Positions 26,596 through 34,954 of a DNA stretch of 64,000 nucleotides are shown here, in pieces. The notes beneath the pieces were generated by a model, which was not told the DNA's origin, did not search any database, and saw nothing but the letters and a program-made list of their open reading frames with translations. Numbering within the stretch: the first letter of the stretch is position 1; each line of letters starts with the position of its first letter. Source of the DNA: Hymenobacter aquaticus (lineage in GTDB: Bacteria; Bacteroidota; Bacteroidia; Cytophagales; Hymenobacteraceae); assembly GCF_004765605.1 (NCBI RefSeq), contig NZ_SRLC01000001.1, positions 992,001 to 1,056,000 on the forward strand, in the 5' to 3' direction. The position numbers and the translations under genes were made by a program.

Positions 26596-28344
26596 TTATG
26601 CGTGGTGCGACGGAGCCCCGGCCGGCTGCGGCGGCAGCGGCTGGGTGAACTGGGCCTTGCCCTCGGCCAGGGCCTGCTGGCGGGCCTGCTCCTCGGTATT
26701 GATCTGGCGCAGCTCCTCCTCCACCGACTCAAACTCGGTGCGCATGTTGCCGATGGTGGCTTCGAGCACGCGGCGGCGGCGCTCCAGCTCCCGGTCTTTG
26801 CGCTCCAGCTCCTGCTGGGCGGCTAGTAGCTGGGCCTGCTCCTGCAGCTGCTGGGTGAGGCGGCTGGCCCCGGTAACGATGCCCCCGGGCCCAATTACCA
26901 CGTCGAGCAGCTGGATGCCTTCTTCGGTGACCAGAAACTCGCGCACCTTGTTGGAGTGGCTCATGCCGCGCGACTTCAGAATGCTGATGCCCCGGTTCCG
27001 CTCCCCGATGCCTTCCAGGTCGCGCACGCTGATCCAGGTGTCGACCAGGGACGAGACGCCTTCCTCGGTCATTTCCTGCTGCACGTTACGCCCGCTGATC
27101 AGGGAAGTGAACAGGGCCGTGATGTTGTTGACTTTCAGGTAGTCGATCAGGCGGATGAGCATGCTTTTCACCTCGCCCAGGTTGCCCACCGAAATCAGGT
27201 TGCTGATCGGGTCGATAACCACCGCGGCGGGCTTGAGCTCCTTGATGAGCCGATGAATCGTGACCAGGTGGCGCTCCAGGCCGTTGAGCGTGGGCCGCGA
27301 CGCCTCAATGTGCAGCTGCCCGCTGGCCAGGTACGGGGCCAGGTCGATGCTGACCGACTGCATGTTGCGCACCAGCTGCTGGGGCGACTCCTCGAAGGCC
27401 AGAAACAGGCAGCGGCCGTGGTGGCGGCAGACTTCGGCGGCGAAGGTGGCGGCCAGCGTCGTTTTGGCCGTACCCGCGGTGCCGGTAATCAGCACGCTGC
27501 TGCCCTTGTAATAGCCGCGGCGGCCGAACATCTCATCCAGAGCCGGAATCCCGGACGAGACGATTTCGTCCGAGACTTCGTGGTTGAGCTGCAAGGAGGT
27601 AACGGGCAGCACCGAAATGCCGGTTTCCATAATCAGGTACGGATACTCGTTGGTGCCGTGGGTGCTGCCCCGGTACTTGACGATGCGCAGGCGCCGGGTG
27701 GTAATCTGGTCGATAACGCGGTTATCGAGCAGAATCACGCAGTCGGACACGTACTCTTCCAGGCCCTGCCGGGTCAGGCTGCCCTCGCCCCGCTCGGCGG
27801 TGATGATGGTCGTCACGCCCTTGGCTTTCAGCCAGTGAAACAGGCGGCGGATTTCGGAGCGTAGCACGCCCTGGTTGGGAAAGCCCGAGAACAGGGCCTC
27901 GATGGTGTCGAGCACCACGCGCTTGGCCCCGATGGAGTCGATGGCGTGGCCCAGGCGGATAAAGAGGCCCTCCAGGTCGTACTCGCCGGTTTCCTCAATT
28001 TCGGACCGGTCGACGTGGACCTGGTCGATGCGCAGCATTTTCCGGGCCTGCAGCTCAGGCAGGTCGAAGCCCAGGGAGGTGACGTTGGCGGCCAGCTCGG
28101 CCGCCGATTCCTCGAACGTCATCAGCACGCCGGGCTCGTTGTGGTCCAGGATGCCGCGCACCAGAAACTCGATGCCCATCAGGGTTTTGCCGCAGCCGGC
28201 CCCGCCGCAGATCAGCGTGGGGCGGCCCAGGGGCAGGCCTCCTTCCGTTATTTCGTCCAGGCCATCAATGCCCGAAGGCGCTTTGGGCAGCGTAGGCAGC
28301 GCCGAAGGCCGGCCGGCGGAAGGAGTAGTGGCGTTATCTAGCAT
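26596..28344 (-). CDS. kaiC: KaiC-like double-domain RecA-fold ATPase/kinase
   Basis: A 582-residue protein with two RecA-like domains. CI has Walker A GGAGCGKT at residues 47-54 and the catalytic pair Glu78-Glu79 (TFEES). CII has Walker A GTAGTAKT near residue 290 and AFEES. In CII the loop [13 protein letters not shown] places Thr426, Ser431 and Ser432 exactly where cyanobacterial KaiC has T426, S431 and T432, so the autophosphorylation pair is Ser-Ser rather than Ser-Thr. After the CII domain a charged coiled coil (about 495-560, [20 protein letters not shown]) replaces the short cyanobacterial tail. It heads a kaiC-kaiB-kaiB-kinase operon; no kaiA is visible. Confidence 0.94.
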   Translation of the reverse strand: MLDNATTPSAGRPSALPTLPKAPSGIDGLDEITEGGLPLGRPTLICGGAGCGKTLMGIEFLVRGILDHNEPGVLMTFEESAAELAANVTSLGFDLPELQARKMLRIDQVHVDRSEIEETGEYDLEGLFIRLGHAIDSIGAKRVVLDTIEALFSGFPNQGVLRSEIRRLFHWLKAKGVTTIITAERGEGSLTRQGLEEYVSDCVILLDNRVIDQITTRRLRIVKYRGSTHGTNEYPYLIMETGISVLPVTSLQLNHEVSDEIVSSGIPALDEMFGRRGYYKGSSVLITGTAGTAKTTLAATFAAEVCRHHGRCLFLAFEESPQQLVRNMQSVSIDLAPYLASGQLHIEASRPTLNGLERHLVTIHRLIKELKPAAVVIDPISNLISVGNLGEVKSMLIRLIDYLKVNNITALFTSLISGRNVQQEMTEEGVSSLVDTWISVRDLEGIGERNRGISILKSRGMSHSNKVREFLVTEEGIQLLDVVIGPGGIVTGASRLTQQLQEQAQLLAAQQELERKDRELERRRRVLEATIGNMRTEFESVEEELRQINTEEQARQQALAEGKAQFTQPLPPQPAGAPSHHA

Positions 28345-28490
28345 GCGGCGAGTTAGTCAGCATTACGAAATGCGGGGTCCCAAGGTACGGTTTTCTACCG
28401 GTAGCCCCGGTCCAGCTTGGGCGCAACCCAAACGGGACACCAATAAGTTTCCGCGGGAGTATGCCGCCAGCAAGCAAATCAGCGCCGCCA

Positions 28491-29543
28491 TCAGCTGCCC
28501 GTCACCGCGCTCAGCGGCACCGGGTGCAGAATCAGAAAGACTAATTCCCGCAGAATCTCCCCGTCGCTCATCGAGCCGCTTTCCACGCCCTTGCTCTGCA
28601 AATCGGCCCGGCGGATGAGGTGAATGATGGCGCGGGTGCGGCCGAAGTCGTACACCCGCATAGCCTGGCTGTAGTCTTTCTGGGCAAAGCTGTTCAGGAT
28701 GCCCAGCTTTTTAAAGTCGGCGTCACTGGGGTTGCCGCGCTGGTGGAGCACGAGCAGCTTGGTGAAAAAGCCGAAGAGCAGGGTCAGGTTCGGAATCAGC
28801 GGGTTGGCCTTGGGGTTGGCCTCGAAGTAGCCCAGGATGCGGTTGGCCTTGAGCACGTCGCGCTGCACCAGGGCCTTCTGCAGCTCGAAGATGTTGTAGT
28901 CCTTGCTGATGCCCACCATGCGCTGCACCAACTCCTCGTCGATGGCCTGCCCGGCCGGCACGTTGAGCAGCAGCTTGTCGATTTCGTTGGTCAGCCGGCT
29001 TAGCTCGGTGCCGATGTACTCGGCCAGCATGGCCGTGGCCTGCCCGGTTATCTGCTGCTTTTTGCCCCGCACGTAGCTCGTAATCCAGGCCGGCACCTGG
29101 TTGTCGTAGAGCTTTTTGCTGGTCATTACCACCGCCTTTTCGGCCAGCAGCTTACCCAGCTTCTTGCGCGCGTCCAGGGTTTTGTGCTTGTAGCAGAACA
29201 CCAGCACGGTGGTGTTGAGCGGGTTTTTCAGGTAGGCTTCCAGAAACGGAAACGTCTTTTCCGCCTCCAGATCGGCCACGGCCTGGGCTTCCTTGACGAT
29301 GACGACCGAGCGTTCGGCCATCATCGGGAAGCGCTTGGCCTGGCCCAGAATGGTGGCCACGTCGGTATCCTTGCCGTAGAGCACCACCTGGTTGAAGCCC
29401 CGGTCGTGCTCGGGCAGCACGTGCTTTTCCAGGATGTCGGCAATGTAGTCCACGTAGTAGGGCTCCTCGCCCTGCAGGAAGTACACGGGCGCGTAGTGCC
29501 GCTGGCGCAGCTGCTGCAGAATTTCGTCGGGGGTGGAAAGCAA
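28491..29543 (-). CDS. holA: DNA polymerase III delta subunit
   Basis: Clamp-loader delta subunit that opens the beta clamp. 350 residues, the usual length. The N-terminal AAA-like region has YFLQGEEPYYVDYIADIL and GFNQVVLYGKD; FPMMAERSVVIVKEA is the family block after it. The central part includes LVFCYKHKTLDARKKLGKLL and SRLTNEIDKLLLN. The start MLSTPDEILQQLRQRHYAPVYFL agrees with relatives. It is transcribed away from tyrS from a shared promoter region, with TACCTTTG on the minus strand at 29609-29616. Confidence 0.93.
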   Translation of the reverse strand: MLSTPDEILQQLRQRHYAPVYFLQGEEPYYVDYIADILEKHVLPEHDRGFNQVVLYGKDTDVATILGQAKRFPMMAERSVVIVKEAQAVADLEAEKTFPFLEAYLKNPLNTTVLVFCYKHKTLDARKKLGKLLAEKAVVMTSKKLYDNQVPAWITSYVRGKKQQITGQATAMLAEYIGTELSRLTNEIDKLLLNVPAGQAIDEELVQRMVGISKDYNIFELQKALVQRDVLKANRILGYFEANPKANPLIPNLTLLFGFFTKLLVLHQRGNPSDADFKKLGILNSFAQKDYSQAMRVYDFGRTRAIIHLIRRADLQSKGVESGSMSDGEILRELVFLILHPVPLSAVTGS

Positions 29544-29548
29544 GGTTT

Positions 29549-29742
29549 TAATTATGAATTAAGAATTCTGAATTCTGAATTGGGGCGGCCGGCCGTAATT
29601 CTTCCCGGCAAAGGTACGCCGTAGCCCTTACCTTTGCCCCCTGATCTGGATGAATTGGCTGTTCAAGCCGGCACGCCACAACGTTGCGTAGCGGCCGGCC
29701 CAAACGGCCAATTCATAATTCATAATCCATAATTCATAATTC
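29549..29742. repeat. Large inverted repeat of AATTCATA words between holA and tyrS
   Basis: Left arm about 29549-29595: ATTATGAATTAAGAATTCTGAATT words, ending in CGGCCGGCCG. Right arm about 29691-29742: GCGGCCGGCC followed by AATTCATAATTCATAATCC words. The arms are complementary and enclose both divergent promoters (29609-29636). The A/T heptamer words resemble the short tandemly repeated repetitive sequences described in cyanobacteria. Confidence 0.8.
29609..29636. promoter_or_regulatory. Symmetrical divergent promoter of holA and tyrS
   Basis: TACCTTTG reads rightward at 29629-29636 (for tyrS) and leftward at 29616-29609 (for holA). The two boxes sit in a perfect 10-bp inverted repeat, GGCAAAGGTA and its complement, separated by 12 bp. 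Inferred starts would give leaders of about 100 nt for tyrS and 60 nt for holA. No good -33 element is seen for either. Confidence 0.6.
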
Positions 29743-29746
29743 CACC

Positions 29747-31042
29747 TTGGACTTACTAGAAGAGCTCCGCTGGCGCGGGATGTTTCACGACATGATGCCC
29801 GGCACCGATGAGCATTTGCGCACGGCTGCGCCCATCACCGGCTACATCGGCTTCGACCCCACCGCGGCCTCGCTGCACATCGGCAACCTGGCCACCATCA
29901 TGCTGCTGGTGCACCTGCAGCGCGCCGGCCACCGGCCCCTGGCCCTGGTGGGCGGCGCCACCGGTATGATTGGCGACCCCTCGGGCAAATCGGCCGAGCG
30001 CAACCTGCTCGACGAAGCGGCTTTGCGCCGCAACCAGGCCGGCATTCAGGCCCAGCTGGAGAAATTCCTGGTGTTCGACGACTCGCCCACCGGGGCCCGG
30101 GTGGTCAACAACTACGACTGGTTCAAGGACTTCGGCTTCCTGCAGTTCCTGCGTGAAGTCGGCAAGCACCTGACCGTGAACTACATGATGGCCAAGGACT
30201 CCGTGAAGCGTCGCATCGGCGGCAATGAGGATTCCGGCTCAGAAGGCATCAGCTACACCGAGTTCAGCTACCAGCTACTACAGGGCTACGACTTTTTCCA
30301 CCTCTACAAGGAGCTGGGCACCACCCTGCAAATGGGCGCTTCTGACCAGTGGGGCAACATCACGACCGGCACTGAGCTGATCCGGCGCATGACGGGCGGG
30401 GAAGGCAAAGCCTACGCCCTCACCGGCCAGCTCATTACCAAAGCCGACGGCACCAAGTACGGCAAGAGCGAAACCGGCACCGTCTGGCTCGACCCCACGA
30501 TGACCTCGCCCTACCAGTTCTACCAGTTCTTCCTGGGCGCCGCCGATGCCGACGTGCCCCGCTTGATCCGGGTGTTTACCCTGCTCACCCAGGCCGAAAT
30601 CGAAGCCCTGGAAGCCGAGCACGCCCAGGCCCCCCACCTGCGCCTCCTGCAGAAGGCCCTGGCCAAGGACGTGACCATCCGGGTGCACTCCGAGGAAGCT
30701 TTTGAGGCCGCCCTGGCCGCCTCGCAGGTGCTCTTCGGCGGCGGCGACCTGGCCACGCTCGACGAGGCCACCCTGCTCGACGTGTTTGCCGGCGTGCCCC
30801 ACGTGGAAATCAGCCGCGGCGAGCTGGCCGACCTCGACGCGCTGACCCTGCTGAGCACGGCCACGGGCGGCGCTATCTTCGCCAGCAAGGGCGAGGCCCG
30901 CAAAATGGTGCAGAACAACGGCGTGAAGCTCAACCGCCAGAAAGTAACCCTGGAGCAGTCGGCTACGGCCGTGGCACCCCTGCTGGAGAAGTACCTGGTC
31001 GCCCAGAAAGGCAAGAGCTACTTCCTGATCAAGCTGGTTTAA
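29747..31042 (+). CDS. tyrS: Tyrosyl-tRNA synthetase
   Basis: Charges tRNA-Tyr. The 431-residue class I synthetase starts with TTG at 29747 ([19 protein letters not shown]); the next ATG, 11 codons on, would cut into the conserved ELRWRGM segment. Motifs are [13 protein letters not shown] (HIGH-type), the Tyr-binding [24 protein letters not shown] and [12 protein letters not shown] (KMSKS-type). The C-terminal S4-like domain is [13 protein letters not shown]. The terminator follows at 31070-31103. No T-box is seen upstream. Confidence 0.96.
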   Translation: MDLLEELRWRGMFHDMMPGTDEHLRTAAPITGYIGFDPTAASLHIGNLATIMLLVHLQRAGHRPLALVGGATGMIGDPSGKSAERNLLDEAALRRNQAGIQAQLEKFLVFDDSPTGARVVNNYDWFKDFGFLQFLREVGKHLTVNYMMAKDSVKRRIGGNEDSGSEGISYTEFSYQLLQGYDFFHLYKELGTTLQMGASDQWGNITTGTELIRRMTGGEGKAYALTGQLITKADGTKYGKSETGTVWLDPTMTSPYQFYQFFLGAADADVPRLIRVFTLLTQAEIEALEAEHAQAPHLRLLQKALAKDVTIRVHSEEAFEAALAASQVLFGGGDLATLDEATLLDVFAGVPHVEISRGELADLDALTLLSTATGGAIFASKGEARKMVQNNGVKLNRQKVTLEQSATAVAPLLEKYLVAQKGKSYFLIKLV

Positions 31043-31069
31043 GCAGCGTCTTCACTTCCGCTGAAACGC

Positions 31070-31103
31070 AAAAAGGCCCCGCCAACTCTGGCGGGGCCTT
31101 TTT
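31070..31103. terminator. Terminator between tyrS and the histone-like gene
   Basis: A 14-bp perfect stem AAAAAGGCCCCGCC with a 6-nt loop and A/T runs at both ends works in both directions for the convergent pair. Confidence 0.92.
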
Positions 31104-31153
31104 GTTTGACGGATCAACCGGCAACCAAGGCCGGCTTCTCGGTCAGGGGCAAA

Positions 31154-31420
31154 CTACTTCTTCTTGGCCGGAGCAGCTTTCTTGGCAGCGGGAGCAGCGG
31201 CTTTCTTGGCCGGAGCAGCCTTGGCGGCACCAGCAGCGTCGCCAGCGGCCGAGTTCTTGGTGTTCTGTACTTCCGTGCGGATGGTCTGGGCCAGGTTCTT
31301 CAGCTCCTGCATGCCTTTACGCACGCGGGTACCAGCGGCCGAGTTCTGCTTGTCATAGAACTTCTCGAAGTCCGATTCCAGGGAGAGAACGAGGTCTTTC
31401 AGTTGGCTATAATTGCTCAT
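31154..31420 (-). CDS. Histone H1-like basic protein
   Basis: An 88-residue DNA-binding candidate. The N-terminal 55 residues form a predicted helical segment (MSNYSQLKDLVLSLESDFEKFYDKQN, RVRKGMQELKNLAQTIRTEV). The last 28 residues are an Ala/Lys/Pro tail (AAKAAPAKKAAAPAAKK). This matches the histone H1-like/Hc1 proteins widespread in Bacteroidota, thought to coat or compact the nucleoid. It is a single gene with a strong promoter: TTG, 19 nt, TATATTAG on the minus strand at about 31462-31491. Confidence 0.88.
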   Translation of the reverse strand: MSNYSQLKDLVLSLESDFEKFYDKQNSAAGTRVRKGMQELKNLAQTIRTEVQNTKNSAAGDAAGAAKAAPAKKAAAPAAKKAAPAKKK

Positions 31421-31461
31421 GAGAAAAAGGTTGAGGGTGTGGGTTTATGTTTTTGAACGGG

Positions 31462-31491
31462 CCTAATATACAGGGATTTCAAATACAAGCA
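31462..31491 (-). promoter_or_regulatory. Promoter of the histone H1-like gene
   Basis: On the minus strand TTG is followed after 19 nt by TATATTAG, seven of eight positions of TAnnTTTG at standard spacing. The AT-rich flank upstream (run of T/A at 31500-31513) is consistent with a strong promoter. Confidence 0.55.
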
Positions 31492-31610
31492 ATAGTTCCA
31501 ATTTTTTTTCAAAACCGCGTTAGCAGCTAATGAGGCTAGGTTTTGGCAAAATCAAACCCCATTTCCAGAATATATACTTAATTGAATATACAAAGAATAG
31601 TGCAAAAACA

Positions 31611-31642
31611 AAGGGGCGCTTTCCCGCAGAAAAGCGCCCCTT
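31611..31642 (-). terminator. Terminator of the serine palmitoyltransferase gene
   Basis: AAGGGGCGCTTT paired with its complement is followed by TTTGTTTTTG on the minus strand, 24 bp after the stop codon. Confidence 0.88.
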
Positions 31643-31665
31643 ACGGCTAGTGTAAGGCGGTTGGC

Positions 31666-32910
31666 CTAGCTGGCCGGCACAGCCTCCGTTTTCGAATAAA
31701 GGCCTTTATCAAGCTTCTCGGCCACTACTTCAAAGGCCTTGATGGTCTGGTCCACGTCGCTCAGCGAATGGGCGGCCGTCGGAATCAGGCGGAGCATGAT
31801 AACGCCCTTGGGCACGACCGGATACACCACGATAGAGCAGAAAATACCGTGATTCTCGCGCAAATCGAAGGTTATTTGCGTGGCGTCGGGGATTTGGCCG
31901 TTCAGGAACACGGGCGTCACGGGCGACGTCGTGGTGCCGATGTTGAAGCCTTTTTCGCGCAAACCGCTCTGCAGGGCCCGTACGACGGTCCACAGATTGT
32001 CTTTCAGCTCGGGCTGGGTCCGGAGGAGCTCCAGGCGCTTGATGGCGCCCACTACCAGCGGCATGGGCAGGGATTTGGCGAAAATCTGGCTCCGCATGTT
32101 GTAGCGCAAATATTCAATTACGCTTTCGGGCCCGGCGACGAAGGCGCCGATGCTGGCCATGCTCTTGGCGAAGGTCGAAAAATAAAGGTCAATCCCGTCC
32201 TGTACGCCCTGTTCTTCGCCCGTGCCGGCGCCCGTCGTGCCCATCGTGCCGAAGCCGTGGGCGTCGTCAACGAACAAGCGGAACTCGTATTTTTCCTTCA
32301 AAGCCACCACGCCTTTGAGGTTGCCCTGGTTGCCCGACATGCCGAACACGCCCTCGGTGATGACCAGGATGCCGCCGCCGGTTTCGTCGGTGATGCGCTT
32401 GGCGCGCTCGAGCTGCTTCTCCAGGCTCTCCATGTCGTTGTGCACGTACACGAAGCGCTTGCCCGCGTGCAGGCGCACCCCGTCGATGATGCAGGCGTGC
32501 GACTCGGCGTCGTACACGATGACGTCGTGGCGGCCGACCATAGCGTCGATGATAGACACCACGCCCTGGTAGCCGAAGTTGAGCAGCATGCAGTCGGGCT
32601 TGTGCACGAAGTCGGCCAGCTCACTTTCCAGCTGCTCGTGCAGGTTGGAGTTGCCCGACATCATCCGCGCGCCCATGGGCAGGGCCATGCCGTACTGGGC
32701 AGCGGCCTCGGCATCGGCCTTGCGCACCTCGGGGTGGTTGGCCAGGCCCAGGTAATTATTCAAGCTCCAGGTAAGAACCTCTTTGCCGCGAAAAATCATA
32801 CGGGGCTCAATCTCGCCTTCCAGCTTGGGGAAAGTGAAGTAGCCGTGGGCGTAGTGCGAATGGCTGCCCAGTGGGCCGCGGTTCGCGGCAATCTTTTCGA
32901 AAAGATCCAC
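31666..32910 (-). CDS. spt: Serine palmitoyltransferase / alpha-oxoamine synthase
   Basis: Condenses serine with a fatty acyl thioester to 3-ketosphinganine, the first step of bacterial sphingolipid synthesis. The GTG at 32908-32910 is chosen as start (VDLFEKIAANRGPLGSHSHYAHGYF). It gives 414 residues, matches the family N-terminus, and lies downstream of two TAnnTTTG boxes; an earlier in-frame ATG at 33033 is upstream of them. PLP Lys249 is in STFAKSMASIG. Other blocks are NNYLGLANHP, NFGYQGVVSIIDAMV, DAESHACIIDGVRL and FVDDAHGFGTMG. A different oxoamine synthase substrate is possible, but this subtype in Bacteroidota is normally SPT. Confidence 0.9.
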   Translation of the reverse strand: MDLFEKIAANRGPLGSHSHYAHGYFTFPKLEGEIEPRMIFRGKEVLTWSLNNYLGLANHPEVRKADAEAAAQYGMALPMGARMMSGNSNLHEQLESELADFVHKPDCMLLNFGYQGVVSIIDAMVGRHDVIVYDAESHACIIDGVRLHAGKRFVYVHNDMESLEKQLERAKRITDETGGGILVITEGVFGMSGNQGNLKGVVALKEKYEFRLFVDDAHGFGTMGTTGAGTGEEQGVQDGIDLYFSTFAKSMASIGAFVAGPESVIEYLRYNMRSQIFAKSLPMPLVVGAIKRLELLRTQPELKDNLWTVVRALQSGLREKGFNIGTTTSPVTPVFLNGQIPDATQITFDLRENHGIFCSIVVYPVVPKGVIMLRLIPTAAHSLSDVDQTIKAFEVVAEKLDKGLYSKTEAVPAS

Positions 32911-32978
32911 GAGGGAAAGGGTTAAATGTGAAAAAGGAAACGGCCGGGTGACCAGGGGCACAACCGTCCGAGAATGTA

Positions 32979-33004
32979 CAAAGTTATGGCAATCTGCAAA
33001 AGTA
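32979..33004 (-). promoter_or_regulatory. Two tandem -7 boxes upstream of spt
   Basis: On the minus strand TACTTTTG (33004-32997) and TAACTTTG (32986-32979) both match TAnnTTTG exactly. They imply transcript starts near 32990 and 32972, upstream of the GTG start at 32910. Confidence 0.6.
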
Positions 33005-33108
33005 GCCCCTGCGCGCGAGGCTTCCAACTCCACGAAAATTAGCCGGCTCGTTTTACGGACTAGGCAGAATGGCGTTTCTTTGGGCTGGAATTGATTTTGC
33101 CGGTCTTT

Positions 33109-33308
33109 GTTTATTCTGTCATCCTGAATGGAACGAAGTGGAGTGAAGGACCTTCCTCACCTACCCCACCAAGCTTTCTTCACTGTGCTGCGGCAGCTCT
33201 TTGCAAGCAGCTATGGCCGTAAGATAAGATTAGAGCGTTGAATTGACTGAGTCACTGAGGTGAGGAAGGTCCTTCGCAGGCTCAGGATGACAGACCAAAC
33301 AGAATAAC
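33109..33308. repeat. Inverted repeat with GTCATCCTGA ... GAAGGACCTT ends
   Basis: Left arm about 33109-33160 contains TTATTCTGTCATCCTGAA and GTGAAGGACCTTCCTCACC. Right arm about 33257-33308 contains GGTGAGGAAGGTCCTTCGC and CTCAGGATGACAGAC, the complement. The same core words form another inverted repeat at 43293-43399. Confidence 0.8.
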
Positions 33309-33350
33309 AACCCTCCTCAAACTACGCCTTTCTCCCCACTCTCCCACCGC

Positions 33351-34856
33351 ATGAAAGAAATCAAGAAGCTGCTGGTCGCTAACCGCGGCGAAATTGCCCT
33401 GCGCGTGCTGCGCTCGGCCAAGGAAATGGGCCTGCAGACCGTGGCCATCTACTCGGAAGCCGACCGCAACGCCCTGCACGTGCGCTACGCCGATGAGGCC
33501 GTGTGCGTGGGCGGGCCGCAGTCGTCGGAAAGCTACCTGCGCGGCGACGCTATCTTAGAAGTGTGCCGCCGCCTGGGCGTCGACGCCATTCACCCCGGCT
33601 ACGGCTTTTTGTCGGAAAACGCGGAGTTTGCCCGCATGGTCACCGAGGCCGGGCTGATTTTCGTGGGGCCCTCGCCCGAGGCCATGAATATTATGGGCGA
33701 CAAGCTCTCGGCCAAGCAGGCCGTGAAGGCCTACGACATCCCGCTGGTACCCGGCACCGACGAGGCTATTTCGGACGTAGAAGAAGCCAAGCGCATTGCC
33801 GCCGAAGTGGGTTTCCCGATTCTGATCAAGGCTTCGGCCGGCGGCGGCGGCAAGGGTATGCGCATCGTGAACAACTCCGAGGAGTTTGAGGAGCAGATGC
33901 AGCTGGCCATCAACGAGGCTACTTCGGCCTTTGGCGACGGCTCGGTCTTCATCGAAAAGTTCGTGACCGGCCCGCGCCACATCGAAATCCAGGTGCTGGG
34001 CGACGAGCACGGCAACATCGTGCATTTGTTTGAGCGCGAGTGCTCGATTCAGCGCCGCCACCAGAAAGTCATTGAGGAGGCGCCTTCCTCGGTGCTCACG
34101 CCCGAGCTGCGGGCCGAAATGGGCCGCTGCGCCGTCGACGTGGCCCGGGCCTGCAACTACACCGGGGCCGGCACCGTGGAGTTTCTGCTCGACGACCAGC
34201 GCAACTTCTACTTCCTGGAGATGAACACCCGCCTGCAGGTGGAGCACCCCGTGACCGAGCAAATCACCGGCCTCGACCTGGTGAAAGAGCAGATCCGGGT
34301 GGCCCAGGGCCTGCCCCTGCCCTTTTCGCAGGAGGATCTGACCATCACCGGCCACGCCCTGGAGCTGCGCGTGTACGCCGAAGACCCGCAGAACAACTTC
34401 CTGCCCGACATCGGCACGCTGACCACCTACGTGCGCCCCCAGGGCCCGGGCGTGCGCGTGGATGACGGCTTCGAGCAGGGCATGGACATCCCGATTTACT
34501 ACGACCCGATGATTGCCAAGCTCGTCACCTTCGGCAAGGACCGCACCGAGGCCATCGAGCGGATGCTGCGCGCCATCGACGAGTACCAGATTACCGGCAT
34601 CCAGACCACCTTGCCCTTCGGCAGCTACGTGCTGCGCCACCCGGCCTTCGTCAGCGGCGACTTCGACACGAACTTCGTGCGCGACCATTTCACCCCCGCC
34701 GACCTCGACGCGAAACCCGACGAAACCACCGCCAAGCTCGCCGCCGTGCTCACGACCATGCTCATGAGCGAAAAGAAAGCCCCGGCCGCGGCTTCTTCCG
34801 ATGCTCCGGCCGCTACGGGCTCGAATTGGAAGCGGAACCGGCTGGGCGTGCGGTAG
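33351..34856 (+). CDS. accC: Biotin carboxylase subunit (acetyl-/propionyl-CoA carboxylase)
   Basis: Carboxylates biotin on BCCP using ATP and bicarbonate. 501 residues: the about 445-residue biotin carboxylase core plus a 50-residue Ala-rich tail. Blocks are KLLVANRGEIALRVLRSA, HPGYGFLSENAEFA, the ATP-grasp loop KASAGGGGKGM, ERECSIQRRHQKVIEEAPS, and MNTRLQVEHPVTE with catalytic residues. No accB or carboxyltransferase gene is adjacent. In Bacteroidota the tailed ~500-residue form is often part of a propionyl-CoA carboxylase, so the acyl-CoA substrate is not fixed by sequence. Confidence 0.93.
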   Translation: MKEIKKLLVANRGEIALRVLRSAKEMGLQTVAIYSEADRNALHVRYADEAVCVGGPQSSESYLRGDAILEVCRRLGVDAIHPGYGFLSENAEFARMVTEAGLIFVGPSPEAMNIMGDKLSAKQAVKAYDIPLVPGTDEAISDVEEAKRIAAEVGFPILIKASAGGGGKGMRIVNNSEEFEEQMQLAINEATSAFGDGSVFIEKFVTGPRHIEIQVLGDEHGNIVHLFERECSIQRRHQKVIEEAPSSVLTPELRAEMGRCAVDVARACNYTGAGTVEFLLDDQRNFYFLEMNTRLQVEHPVTEQITGLDLVKEQIRVAQGLPLPFSQEDLTITGHALELRVYAEDPQNNFLPDIGTLTTYVRPQGPGVRVDDGFEQGMDIPIYYDPMIAKLVTFGKDRTEAIERMLRAIDEYQITGIQTTLPFGSYVLRHPAFVSGDFDTNFVRDHFTPADLDAKPDETTAKLAAVLTTMLMSEKKAPAAASSDAPAATGSNWKRNRLGVR

Positions 34857-34875
34857 GAAGAGTGATACTATAAAA

Positions 34876-34907
34876 ATGTAGCCCGGTTTTGAACAACTGG
34901 GCTACAT
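34876..34907 (+). terminator. Hairpin after accC
   Basis: ATGTAGCCCGGTT (34876-34888) pairs with AACTGGGCTACAT (34895-34907), a 13-bp stem with one G-T pair. No T run follows, so termination is less certain than the fold. Confidence 0.7.
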
Positions 34908-34954
34908 TATGACTCTCAGCTTTTCATTATAGCTAATGTGCTCTATCCAATTCT

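Larger units (their letters stand above)
32911..33350. other. Divergent gap between spt and accC
   Basis: Contains the spt promoter boxes at 32979-33004 and an inverted repeat at 33109-33308. No gene is seen in it; the start of the plus transcript for accC is not obvious. Confidence 0.7.

Noticed and set aside
29549-29746. T-box riboswitch upstream of tyrS
   Set aside because: No specifier loop, T-box sequence or terminator/antiterminator; the structure present is a word-type inverted repeat.
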